Below are positions 1-7,656 of a DNA stretch of 58,435 nt, piece after piece. The stretch lies in assembly GCA_019753375.1 (NCBI GenBank), contig JAIELC010000118.1:1-58435 (forward strand), read 5' to 3'. How positions within the stretch are numbered: position 1 is the first letter of the stretch; the number at the start of each line of letters is the position of its first letter. Position numbers and translations under genes: made by a program. This DNA comes from Sphingomonas sp. Lineage in GTDB: Bacteria > Pseudomonadota > Alphaproteobacteria > Sphingomonadales > Sphingomonadaceae. The notes under the pieces were generated by a model that saw only the letters and a program-made list of their open reading frames with translations, did no database searches and was not told where the DNA came from.

Positions 1-1
1 A

Positions 2-478
2 CAGCATCCGATGCTGTTCCTGCGGGATGAATTCTCCAGTGAAGGCGTGCTGAGCTGCGCCGCAACCGCGGCCCAGAAAAACGGCAGGCATGTGCGAACC
101 GCCGGTATCGTTCTGGTCCGCCAGCGCCCCGGCAATGGCAATGCCATCTTCATCACGATTGAGGATGAAACCGGCATTACCAATGTCGTGCTTTGGGCCA
201 GCCGGTTTGAACGATACCGGCGTGCTGTCATGGCGTCACGCCTGATGATCGCGGAAGGTGAAATCCAGAAATCTGTGGAAGGGGTGATCCACCTGATGGC
301 GACCCGAATCATCGACCGGACCGACATGCTCGATACGCTGACCGAGCGAGGCAAGCCACCAATCCAGCTATCGCGTGCCGACGAATTTCTCCACCCCCAG
401 CATCCGCGGGGATCGACTGGGCGCGGTAATCACCCGCGCAACGTGCGGATCATCCCCAAGTCGCGCGACTTTCATTAA
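2..478 (+). CDS. dnaE2: Error-prone DNA polymerase DnaE2/ImuC, C-terminal part (5' end outside window)
   Basis: This is the last part of a DnaE2-type (ImuC) error-prone polymerase, which acts with ImuA/ImuB in SOS-induced translesion synthesis. The reading frame is open to the left edge, so the start lies outside the window. The visible part holds the C-terminal OB-fold (ITIEDETGITNVVLW, then GEIQKSVEGVIHLMA) and ends in HPRNVRIIPKSRDFH, a tail I associate with DnaE2 proteins. The catalytic polymerase domain is not visible. imuA and imuB would be expected upstream but cannot be checked here. The next gene starts about 50 bases downstream on the same strand. Confidence 0.9.
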   Translation, partial: QHPMLFLRDEFSSEGVLSCAATAAQKNGRHVRTAGIVLVRQRPGNGNAIFITIEDETGITNVVLWASRFERYRRAVMASRLMIAEGEIQKSVEGVIHLMATRIIDRTDMLDTLTERGKPPIQLSRADEFLHPQHPRGSTGRGNHPRNVRIIPKSRDFH

Positions 479-530
479 AGCGTCGCAACCCCCGCCGATC
501 CGTGGCAGCTTGCGCGGTGGGGGAAAACCA

Positions 531-1562
531 ATGACCAGCCATTCGATCGCTACCGACCGCCTGAGCGTGGCGCTTGCCCGGATCCTGCGCCAGCCGCTTC
601 TCTGGATCGCGGTTGGGCTTTGGGCTGGCGCGACCGGACTTGCCTGGTGGCTGGCGGGCGGATTTTTGCCGTTTGACATCCCTGCGCAGGCCAAGGTGCC
701 CTTTGCCACGCGGATGACGATGCCCAGCCTGGGGCTGATCGAAGTCTTTCTGCTGATGATCGTCGTTTTCCTGCTCACCCGGCGACGGCACATTCCGGAT
801 ATGGCCGCACGCGCGCCGGGCCACGCCATTGCCCGGCGGGAGACGATTGCCTTGATAGCCTATGCGATGCTGGGGCAGGCGGGCGGCTGGGCGCTTGGTC
901 CTGCGCTGGGATTTCGTCCCTTCAGTTTTCACATTGCGGGGACGCTGGTTGGGTGCACCACCCCGCCATCAGCCGCCGAGATTCAGCTTTGGGCGGCATA
1001 TAATTTCGTCACATTCGCAGTGCTGCCCTATCTGTGGTTCCGACGGCGCTACTCCGCCGAACAGCTTAATCTGACATCCACCAATCGCGGCAATGACCTG
1101 CGCGTCATTCTGGTGATCGGGATTATCGAAAGCGCGGTCGAATTTGCGGCGCTCAACGCGGATTTCTTTAAACTGACGCCCCATCAGATGGTGATCGGCG
1201 GGGCAGCGACCTTCTTCTATTACTTTGTCGGTACCGTGCTGCCGACGATGGTGCTGATTTATTCAATCCTGTTGCCGCGTTATCTGAAACTGACCGGATC
1301 GGTGGTGGCGACGGTGCTGCTTGGCGGCGTCACCTATGCGGCGATGCATTTGGTCGAAGGCTGGTCCAGCTTCACCACGCCGCGCTATGCGACTTTGTCG
1401 ATCCTGTTTGTCTTTTTCCAATATATGGGACCGGGCATGATCAAAAGCGTGCTGACGCTGCGCACCGGTAATGCCTGGGTACACGCGTTCGGCTATCATG
1501 CCTTTGCGCCCCACATGATTATCGACACCCCGATGTTCGTCAAAGTTCTGGGGATCCGTTAA
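531..1562 (+). CDS. Multi-pass membrane protein, distantly CPBP-protease-like
   Basis: A 343-residue integral membrane protein with about eight hydrophobic segments. I chose the ATG at 531, preceded by a purine-rich GGGGGAAAA, because the longer frame from 375 reads through the dnaE2 tail with poor composition. The C-terminal half carries scattered acidic and His residues within membrane segments (IESAVEFAALN, YAAMHLVEGW, GNAWVHAFGYHAFAPH) that resemble the three motifs of CPBP/Abi intramembrane metalloproteases. The usual EExxxR signature is not intact, so protease activity is uncertain. It sits between dnaE2 and a convergent efflux operon, and context gives no further clue. Confidence 0.65.
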   Translation: MTSHSIATDRLSVALARILRQPLLWIAVGLWAGATGLAWWLAGGFLPFDIPAQAKVPFATRMTMPSLGLIEVFLLMIVVFLLTRRRHIPDMAARAPGHAIARRETIALIAYAMLGQAGGWALGPALGFRPFSFHIAGTLVGCTTPPSAAEIQLWAAYNFVTFAVLPYLWFRRRYSAEQLNLTSTNRGNDLRVILVIGIIESAVEFAALNADFFKLTPHQMVIGGAATFFYYFVGTVLPTMVLIYSILLPRYLKLTGSVVATVLLGGVTYAAMHLVEGWSSFTTPRYATLSILFVFFQYMGPGMIKSVLTLRTGNAWVHAFGYHAFAPHMIIDTPMFVKVLGIR

Positions 1563-1583
1563 GCTGCCAGGAAACTGTGTGAA

Positions 1584-1600
1584 AATGCCTTCGCGGCGTT
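1584..1600 (-). terminator. Possible terminator hairpin of the efflux operon
   Basis: A 6-bp stem (AATGCC/GGCGTT, one G-T pair) with a 5-nt TTCGC loop lies directly after the stop codon of the outer-membrane channel gene. On the minus strand it reads AACGCC, loop, GGCATT, then TTC. The T-run is short, so it is a weak candidate. Confidence 0.35.
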
Positions 1601-1601
1601 C

Positions 1602-3050
1602 TCACTCGCGCGTCAGCGCCGGTTCTGGTCCCTTGCTGCCCGCTTCCAGTTGCGCATCACCGCCCAACACCCGGTACAATGTCACCAGATTGGCTGCCTT
1701 GGCCAGCATGGTCGCAATCGCGGTCCGCTGTGCGGTGTAAAGCGATCGTTGCGCGTCAAGGCTGGACAGGAAAGGATCAATCCCGCCGCGATACCGCGCA
1801 TCTGCCAGCCGATATGTTTCGGCGCTGGCGGTAACCAGCGCATCGTTCGCGCGCACCTGATCATCAATTGTACCGCGCCGCGCCAGCGCATCGGCGACTT
1901 CGCGAAATGCGGTCTGGATTGCCTTTTCATAGGTGGCGATCGCGGCATCACGCTGGGCCTGGCTCTGGCGGACCGCTGCCTTAGCTGCGCCGCCCTGAAA
2001 CAGCGTATAACCAACATTGGGTGTTGCCGTGAAGTTGAACGCGCCCCCGGTAAACAAGCGGCTGAGGCCATTGCTTGCCAGCCCGCCGATAGCGGTCAGC
2101 GAGATGGTCGGGAACAGCGCTGCCCGCGCGGCGCCGATCTGCGCATTGGCGGCGCGCAGGCTGTATTCGGCCTGGACCACATCAGGGCGACGAAGCAGGA
2201 TGGTCGATTGAAGACCGGCCGGAAGCTCGGCCAGCTGTGCCGCGCCGTCATCGATTGACGCCGGTAGCAGCGCGGCGCCAACCGGCGCGCCAACCAGCAG
2301 TGTCAGCGCGTTGGTGTCTTGCGCCACCAATGTCTGCTGATTGGCGACATCGGCCTCGGCGGTTGCCAATATCGCCTGCGCCTGGGTCAGATCGCTGCGC
2401 GGCGCGATCCCCCCACGCAGCCGCGCTTCGGCCAGTTGCACGCGCCGCGCCGCATTGGCCGCAGTCTGCTCAGCCAGCGTCAACAGGCTCTGGTCGGCCG
2501 CGTAATTCAGCCAGGCCGTCGCCACGCTGGCCACCAGCGACAGCCGGGTTGCGCGGGCCCCTGCTTCGGTGGCGAAAAATCGGTTCTTCGCGGCGTCGCT
2601 TTGTGCGCGCAGCCTGCCAAAAAGATCAATCTCAAACGCGCTGAGCCCCGCACTGATTGAATAATTGGTGCGCAGTCCGCCGACGACCGGACTGCCATTG
2701 TTATTGGTACGCCCGGTACCGCTGTCCGATTCCGTAACGCTGGTGTTGGCGGTTATTCGTGGCAATTCCGCCGCGCGCTGAATGCCGAATTGCGCCCGCG
2801 CTGTTTCGATATTTGCGGCCGCAATGCGCAGATCGCGGTTATTGGTGAGCGCGCTTTCGATCACGCGTTGCAGCCGATCATCACGAAAAACGTCGCGAAA
2901 ATCGACGTGCGCAAGGCTGGACTCGCTGCTCCGCAGATAGGCGTCGCCGACCGGCCAGCTTTCCGGCACAGGAGGGGCAGGGCGATCGAGCCGCGGTACC
3001 ATCGAACAGGCGCTCAATGCCAGTGCGCTAAGAATGACCGCCGGCTTCAT
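1602..3050 (-). CDS. RND efflux outer-membrane lipoprotein, OprM/NodT family
   Basis: A 482-residue outer-membrane channel of a tripartite drug efflux system. The N-terminus has a lipoprotein signal with an LSAC lipobox at about residues 12-15. Two TolC-type repeats follow, rich in Ala/Gln helices (RIAAANIETARAQFGIQRAAELP early, AEYSLRAANAQIGAARAALFPTISL later). The length is normal for the family. Its start overlaps the stop of the pump gene by 4 bases, so the two are translationally coupled. It would form the trans-outer-membrane duct used by the adaptor and pump encoded upstream. Substrates cannot be read from sequence. Confidence 0.93.
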   Translation of the reverse strand: MKPAVILSALALSACSMVPRLDRPAPPVPESWPVGDAYLRSSESSLAHVDFRDVFRDDRLQRVIESALTNNRDLRIAAANIETARAQFGIQRAAELPRITANTSVTESDSGTGRTNNNGSPVVGGLRTNYSISAGLSAFEIDLFGRLRAQSDAAKNRFFATEAGARATRLSLVASVATAWLNYAADQSLLTLAEQTAANAARRVQLAEARLRGGIAPRSDLTQAQAILATAEADVANQQTLVAQDTNALTLLVGAPVGAALLPASIDDGAAQLAELPAGLQSTILLRRPDVVQAEYSLRAANAQIGAARAALFPTISLTAIGGLASNGLSRLFTGGAFNFTATPNVGYTLFQGGAAKAAVRQSQAQRDAAIATYEKAIQTAFREVADALARRGTIDDQVRANDALVTASAETYRLADARYRGGIDPFLSSLDAQRSLYTAQRTAIATMLAKAANLVTLYRVLGGDAQLEAGSKGPEPALTRE

Positions 3051-6000
3051 GCGCCCGACTCCGCCGGGGGAGCCGCCGGGGTTGGCGCGTCATGGTGGAG
3101 GCGGTTCATCACACCGCGCGTACTGCGCCGGACGATGACGAAGAACAGCGGGATATAGAAAATGGCCAACGCGGTTGCGGTCAGCATCCCGCCGATGACC
3201 GATGTACCGATGGCGATCCGGCTGTTGGCCCCCGCACCGCTGGCCAGCGCCAACGGAAATACCCCCGCCATGAACGCAAGGCTGGTCATTAAAATCGGGC
3301 GCAGACGAATACGAGCGGCTTCGAGCGCGGCGGTAATGACGCGCTTGCCCTGCTTTTCTGCCTGTTCGGCAAATTCGATCATCAGGATTGCGTTCTTGGC
3401 GGCAAGGCCCATCGTCGTCAGCAGACCGATCTGGAGATACACGTCGTTTTCCAGGCCGCGCAACGTGACAAAGAATACCGCACCAACCAGTCCCAGCGGG
3501 ATGATCAGGATGACCGCTAGCGGGATTGTCCAGCTTTCATACAGCGCCGCCAGACAGAGAAAGACCACCAGCAACGACAGACCATAGAGAAGGGGGGCCT
3601 GCCCGGACGACAACCGTTCCTGATAGGATAGCCCACTCCAGGCAACCGAAACGCCGGGATGGCGTGCAGCGATGCGGGTGATGGCATCCATCGCGTCGCC
3701 CGAACTCTTGCCCGGCGCGGCCTGGCCGTTGAATTCAAACGATGGCAGGCCAAGAAAGCGCGACAGCGACGGCGCCGTACTGGTCCATGATGTGCGCGCG
3801 AATGCAGAGAAAGGCGCCATCGATCCATCGTTGGCACGAACATACCATTGGCTCAGATCTTCGGGTTGGGCACGAAATGGCGCATCGCCCTGAACATAGA
3901 CGCGCTTGACCCGGCCGCGGTCGTTAAAGTCGTTGACGTAGCGTCCGCCCCACGCCGTCGCGAGCGTGTTGTTCACATCGCTTTGGCTCAGGCCGAGCAC
4001 CTGGAGCTTTTGCTGGTCGAGATCGACCTTCAGCGACGGCTGGTTATCCAGCTCAGAAATGCGCACCTGCGCAAGCGCCGGTTCGGTTTGCGCGTCGGCA
4101 AATATCTGATCCCGGATCGCTTCAAATTCGGCACGGGACAGGCCGCCGCTGTTCTGCAATTCCATGGTGAAACCATTGGTATCGCCAAGTCCCCGGATCG
4201 CTCCGGGCACCACCACATTGATGCGTGCGTCGCGGATGCCCGAAAGGGCAGCGGTTGCCCGGCGCGCAATCGCTTCGGCGCTGTTTGCGCTGCCTTTTCG
4301 TTCCGACCAATCTTTCAGCAAGATAAACCCTCGCCCTTGATTCTGGCCGCCGGCATTGCCGCCGCCGCCACTGCCGGCAACCGAGAGCATGGCTTCGACC
4401 GTCCGGGCATTGTCCTTCAGGAAATATTGCTCGATCGCCTCCTGGACTTTGGCCGTCCGCGGCAGGGTGGCACCGGGGGGCAGATTATAAATGACGCGAA
4501 CCGATCCCTGGTCTTCGACGGGCAGGAAGCTGGTGGGCAACCGCACGAACATCACGATCAGCAAGGCAGCAACCGCCGCGTAAATCAGCAGAAACAAATA
4601 TTTGCGATCGACCACCCGCTCGACGGCAATCGCATATCGATCGACCATCCGGTCGAACCGATGATTAAACTGATCCCCCCAGCCGGCAAGTCGACCACCC
4701 AAGCCATGTTTTGGTCGGCTGACGGCATGCGGCTTTAGCATCGTAGCCGTCAGCGCGGGCGTCAGGATCAACGCAACCACCACCGACAACACCATTGCCG
4801 AGACAATCGTGATCGAGAACTGACGATAGATGACGCCAGTGGATCCGCCAAAAAAGGCCATTGGCAAAAACACGGCCGACAGCACCAAAGCGATTGCGAT
4901 CAGGGCGACGTTGATCTCCCGCATCGACTGGATCGTCGCGTCGCGCGGTGACATGTCAGGATTTTCGCGCATCAGGCGTTCGACATTTTCGACCACAACG
5001 ATCGCGTCATCGACCAACAGGCCAATGGCCAGCACCAGTCCAAATAACGTCAGCGTGTTGATCGAAAAACCCAGCGCCGCGAACACCGCGAACGTGCCGA
5101 GCAGCACCACCGGCACGGCAATGGTCGGGATCAGCGTAACCCGCCAGTTCTGGAGGAAAACGAACATCACGATCACGACGAGGATAATCGCTTCGATCAG
5201 CGTCCAGACAACTTCCTCGACCGACAGCTTGATGAACAAGGTTGAATCGGTGGGAAAAGCCAGTTTCCATCCCTGCGGCAGGTTTGTTGCCAGCCCGCGT
5301 ACCGTTGACTTGACGAGTTCGGCGGTCTTCAGCGCGTCGGCGCCCGGTGCCAGGCTGACGGCAAAGCCGGCACCCGGATGGCCGTTGGTGCGCGTGCGGA
5401 CGCCAAAATTTTCTGCGCCCAGTTCGACGCGGGCGACATCACCCAGCCGCACGGTCGATCCGTCGCGCGCGCTCTTGACGATAATCTCGCGAAATTGATC
5501 CGCCGTCTGGAGCCGCGATTGCGCCGTCACCGTCGCGTTCAGCATCTGCCTGGGTGACGCCGGCTGGCCGCCAATCTCACCCGCTGCAACCTCGGCATTC
5601 TGTGCCTGAATGGCGGCAATGATGTCGCCCGGCATCAGCCCGACGGCCGCAAGCTTTGATGGGTCCAGCCAGATCCGCATGGCATAGGGCGACCCAAATA
5701 CATTGGTGTCGCCCACGCCGGGCAACCGCGCCACGGTATCCTGGAAATTCGTGACCAGATAATCCGACACATCCTGCCCGGTGACCCGATCCGACGTGTC
5801 ATAGATCGCAAAGATCATCAAAAAGTCGGGATTGGACTTGGTTACGGTCAGGCCTTGTTGCTGCACTTGCTGGGGCAGACGGCTCAACGCCTGTTGCACG
5901 CGGTTCTGGACCTGAACCTGCGCGATGTCCGGGTTGACGCCCTTGGCAAAAGTGGCGGTGATCCCAACCGATCCGCGCGCCGATGATGTCGAACTGAAGT

Positions 6001-6232
6001 AAAGCAGGCCGTCGATCCCGGTCAGCTGCTGTTCGATGATCTGGGTGACGCTGTTCTCCAGCGTTTCGGCCGATGCACCGGGGTAGCTGGCGCGGATATT
6101 GACCTGTGGCGGCGCGACATCAGGATATTGCTCAACCGGCAGCGAAAAAATCGCGCCTGTGCCCAGCAGCATGATGATGATGGCAATTACCCATGCGAAA
6201 ATCGGCCGGTCGATGAAGATGCGAGAAAGCAT
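3047..6232 (-). CDS. RND multidrug efflux pump, inner-membrane subunit (HAE1, AcrB/MexB type)
   Basis: A 1061-residue proton-driven efflux transporter. It opens with the typical RIFIDRPIFAWVIAIIIML first membrane helix and contains the TM4 proton-relay acid pair in GLLVDDAIVVVENV. The family motif AAKNAILMIEFAEQ lies in TM10, and two large periplasmic loops are present. Length and internal duplication fit AcrB/MexB. It lies 9 bases after the adaptor and overlaps the channel gene by 4 bases, giving the order adaptor-pump-channel in one operon. No TetR or two-component regulator is adjacent, so local control may depend on the leader region upstream of the adaptor. Confidence 0.95.
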   Translation of the reverse strand: MLSRIFIDRPIFAWVIAIIIMLLGTGAIFSLPVEQYPDVAPPQVNIRASYPGASAETLENSVTQIIEQQLTGIDGLLYFSSTSSARGSVGITATFAKGVNPDIAQVQVQNRVQQALSRLPQQVQQQGLTVTKSNPDFLMIFAIYDTSDRVTGQDVSDYLVTNFQDTVARLPGVGDTNVFGSPYAMRIWLDPSKLAAVGLMPGDIIAAIQAQNAEVAAGEIGGQPASPRQMLNATVTAQSRLQTADQFREIIVKSARDGSTVRLGDVARVELGAENFGVRTRTNGHPGAGFAVSLAPGADALKTAELVKSTVRGLATNLPQGWKLAFPTDSTLFIKLSVEEVVWTLIEAIILVVIVMFVFLQNWRVTLIPTIAVPVVLLGTFAVFAALGFSINTLTLFGLVLAIGLLVDDAIVVVENVERLMRENPDMSPRDATIQSMREINVALIAIALVLSAVFLPMAFFGGSTGVIYRQFSITIVSAMVLSVVVALILTPALTATMLKPHAVSRPKHGLGGRLAGWGDQFNHRFDRMVDRYAIAVERVVDRKYLFLLIYAAVAALLIVMFVRLPTSFLPVEDQGSVRVIYNLPPGATLPRTAKVQEAIEQYFLKDNARTVEAMLSVAGSGGGGNAGGQNQGRGFILLKDWSERKGSANSAEAIARRATAALSGIRDARINVVVPGAIRGLGDTNGFTMELQNSGGLSRAEFEAIRDQIFADAQTEPALAQVRISELDNQPSLKVDLDQQKLQVLGLSQSDVNNTLATAWGGRYVNDFNDRGRVKRVYVQGDAPFRAQPEDLSQWYVRANDGSMAPFSAFARTSWTSTAPSLSRFLGLPSFEFNGQAAPGKSSGDAMDAITRIAARHPGVSVAWSGLSYQERLSSGQAPLLYGLSLLVVFLCLAALYESWTIPLAVILIIPLGLVGAVFFVTLRGLENDVYLQIGLLTTMGLAAKNAILMIEFAEQAEKQGKRVITAALEAARIRLRPILMTSLAFMAGVFPLALASGAGANSRIAIGTSVIGGMLTATALAIFYIPLFFVIVRRSTRGVMNRLHHDAPTPAAPPAESGA

Positions 6233-6241
6233 GCGATCCGC

Positions 6242-7405
6242 TCAGTTGCCGCGCTTTGGGTCGGCGATTTTCATCGGCGAGCCGGCGGGCACCGGCTTCA
6301 CGGCCTTGCCGTCCTTGGCGGATAACAGCCCCTCGGTAATGACTTTGTCGCCCGCTTTCAAACCGCTCGTGACAACCCAGTACGCGCCTTGTGTCGCTTT
6401 GGTCACCACCGGGCGGGCAACCGCCTTGTTATCGGCGCTGACGATCAGCACGGATGTTTCGCCCTTGGCATTACGACTGACGGCCTGTTGTGGCACCAGA
6501 AAGGCCTGTGTGGCTGCGCTCTGGGCAAATTCGGCCCGGACGAACATGCCTGGCAACAACAGCCCCTGCGGGTTGGGGAAGCGCGCGCGCAATGTCACCG
6601 TGCCGGTGGATTCGTTGACGACGACTTCGGTGAATTCGACCGTCCCGGACTGCGGATAGGCACTGCCATCTTCCAATATCAACCGGACATCAGCTTTGGT
6701 CGGTATCGTACCACCTTTGGCCAGATTCTGCCGGAGTGCCAGCAGATCGGCGGTTGGTTGCTGCATGTCGACATAGATCGGGTCGAGCCGCTGGATCGTT
6801 GCGAGCGGATCAACCTGTGCAGCGCTGACAAGCGCACCTTCGGTGAACAATGATCGCCCGATCCGACCGCTGATCGGGGCGGGGACGTTGGTGAAATGGA
6901 GGTTGATGTGTGCTGTCGCGAGTGCCGCGCGGCTTTGCGCGACCGCCGCTTGTGCCTGCCGCGCCTGGGCCTTAGCGTCGGTGTAATCCTGTTTGGCGAC
7001 GGCTTCGATCTCCGCCAATGGCTTGAATCGATCGGCCTTTGCCTGAGCTGCCTCGGCGTTGGCGAGCGCGCTTGATAAATTGGCCTGCGCCTGGTCGCTG
7101 GCCGCTTGGTACAGGCTTGGGTCGATCTGGTAGAGCGTCTGGCCCTGGCGGACGATTGATCCTTCGGTAAAGAAACGCCGACGCACAATACCCGTAACCT
7201 GAGGGCGCACTTCGGCGCTTTGCGATGCCGTGGTGCGGCCGGCAAGCGTGACGACAAGCGGCACCGTTGTGGGTCGGACGATCACAAAGCCCACTTCCGG
7301 CACCTTTGCCGGGGGCTTTTTGGCGTCAGGCTGACACGCCGCCAGCATCGCCACCGGCGCCAGAATGGAAAGCGAACGGCGTAAGAGGGTAAAGCGCACG
7401 GGCAT
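6242..7405 (-). CDS. RND efflux periplasmic adaptor (membrane fusion protein), lipoprotein
   Basis: A 387-residue adaptor linking pump and channel in the periplasm. The longer open frame extends to 7669, but residues before the Met pair at 7405/7408 are Arg/Ser-rich and unlike protein. Starting there gives a clean lipoprotein signal ending LAAC about 20 residues in. After it come the beta-barrel/lipoyl halves (GRTTASQSAEVRPQVTGIV; TNVPAPISGRIGRSL) around an Ala/Gln-rich coiled-coil hairpin, typical of AcrA/MexA. It is the first gene of the efflux operon. Its 5' leader contains the strong hairpin at 7438-7474. Confidence 0.92.
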   Translation of the reverse strand: MPVRFTLLRRSLSILAPVAMLAACQPDAKKPPAKVPEVGFVIVRPTTVPLVVTLAGRTTASQSAEVRPQVTGIVRRRFFTEGSIVRQGQTLYQIDPSLYQAASDQAQANLSSALANAEAAQAKADRFKPLAEIEAVAKQDYTDAKAQARQAQAAVAQSRAALATAHINLHFTNVPAPISGRIGRSLFTEGALVSAAQVDPLATIQRLDPIYVDMQQPTADLLALRQNLAKGGTIPTKADVRLILEDGSAYPQSGTVEFTEVVVNESTGTVTLRARFPNPQGLLLPGMFVRAEFAQSAATQAFLVPQQAVSRNAKGETSVLIVSADNKAVARPVVTKATQGAYWVVTSGLKAGDKVITEGLLSAKDGKAVKPVPAGSPMKIADPKRGN

Positions 7406-7437
7406 CATCAACAGGCTAGTTCCGTTTCTCGTCACGA

Positions 7438-7474
7438 TGGAAGCGGCAGGCTTGCAACAAGACTGCCGCTTCCA
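7438..7474. promoter_or_regulatory. Strong 37-nt hairpin/inverted repeat in the efflux adaptor leader
   Basis: Perfect 12-bp arms TGGAAGCGGCAG (7438-7449) and CTGCCGCTTCCA (7463-7474) surround a 13-nt spacer that is itself palindromic (CTTG CAA CAAG). The RNA could fold as 12 bp, a G/A mismatch, 4 bp and a triloop. It ends about 30 bases before the adaptor start on the minus strand and lies about 180 bases upstream of the TonB receptor start. No T-run follows on either strand, so it looks more like an operator or leader element than a simple terminator. Confidence 0.6.
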
Positions 7475-7532
7475 GGGCCTAGATCCAACCGAAATGGGAC
7501 AGGATTGTTTCCCGATCCAGCAAAATATTTTA

Positions 7533-7558
7533 CCGACCCCGCTAGCGCGGCGAGTCGG
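7533..7558. repeat. Second GC-rich interrupted dyad in the divergent region
   Basis: CCGAC(7533-7537)/GTCGG(7554-7558) flank an inner CCGC-TAGC-GCGG dyad, giving an imperfect hairpin. The 10-bp AT palindrome AAAATATTTT (7522-7531) lies beside it. Together they occupy the core of the space between the efflux operon and the TonB receptor. The role is unknown. Confidence 0.35.
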
Positions 7559-7656
7559 GCCATTGGCTCTAGCTACGACTGGAAAACCGGCAAGACCGGC
7601 CTTTGGCCGTGGTGACGATCCTAAAAGAACACTTGCGTCGCGCGATCGGCTCGCCG

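Noticed and set aside
7603..7656. Upstream TTG start for the TonB receptor
   Set aside because: It adds a basic stretch that would disturb the signal peptide; later ATG codons give a normal signal.
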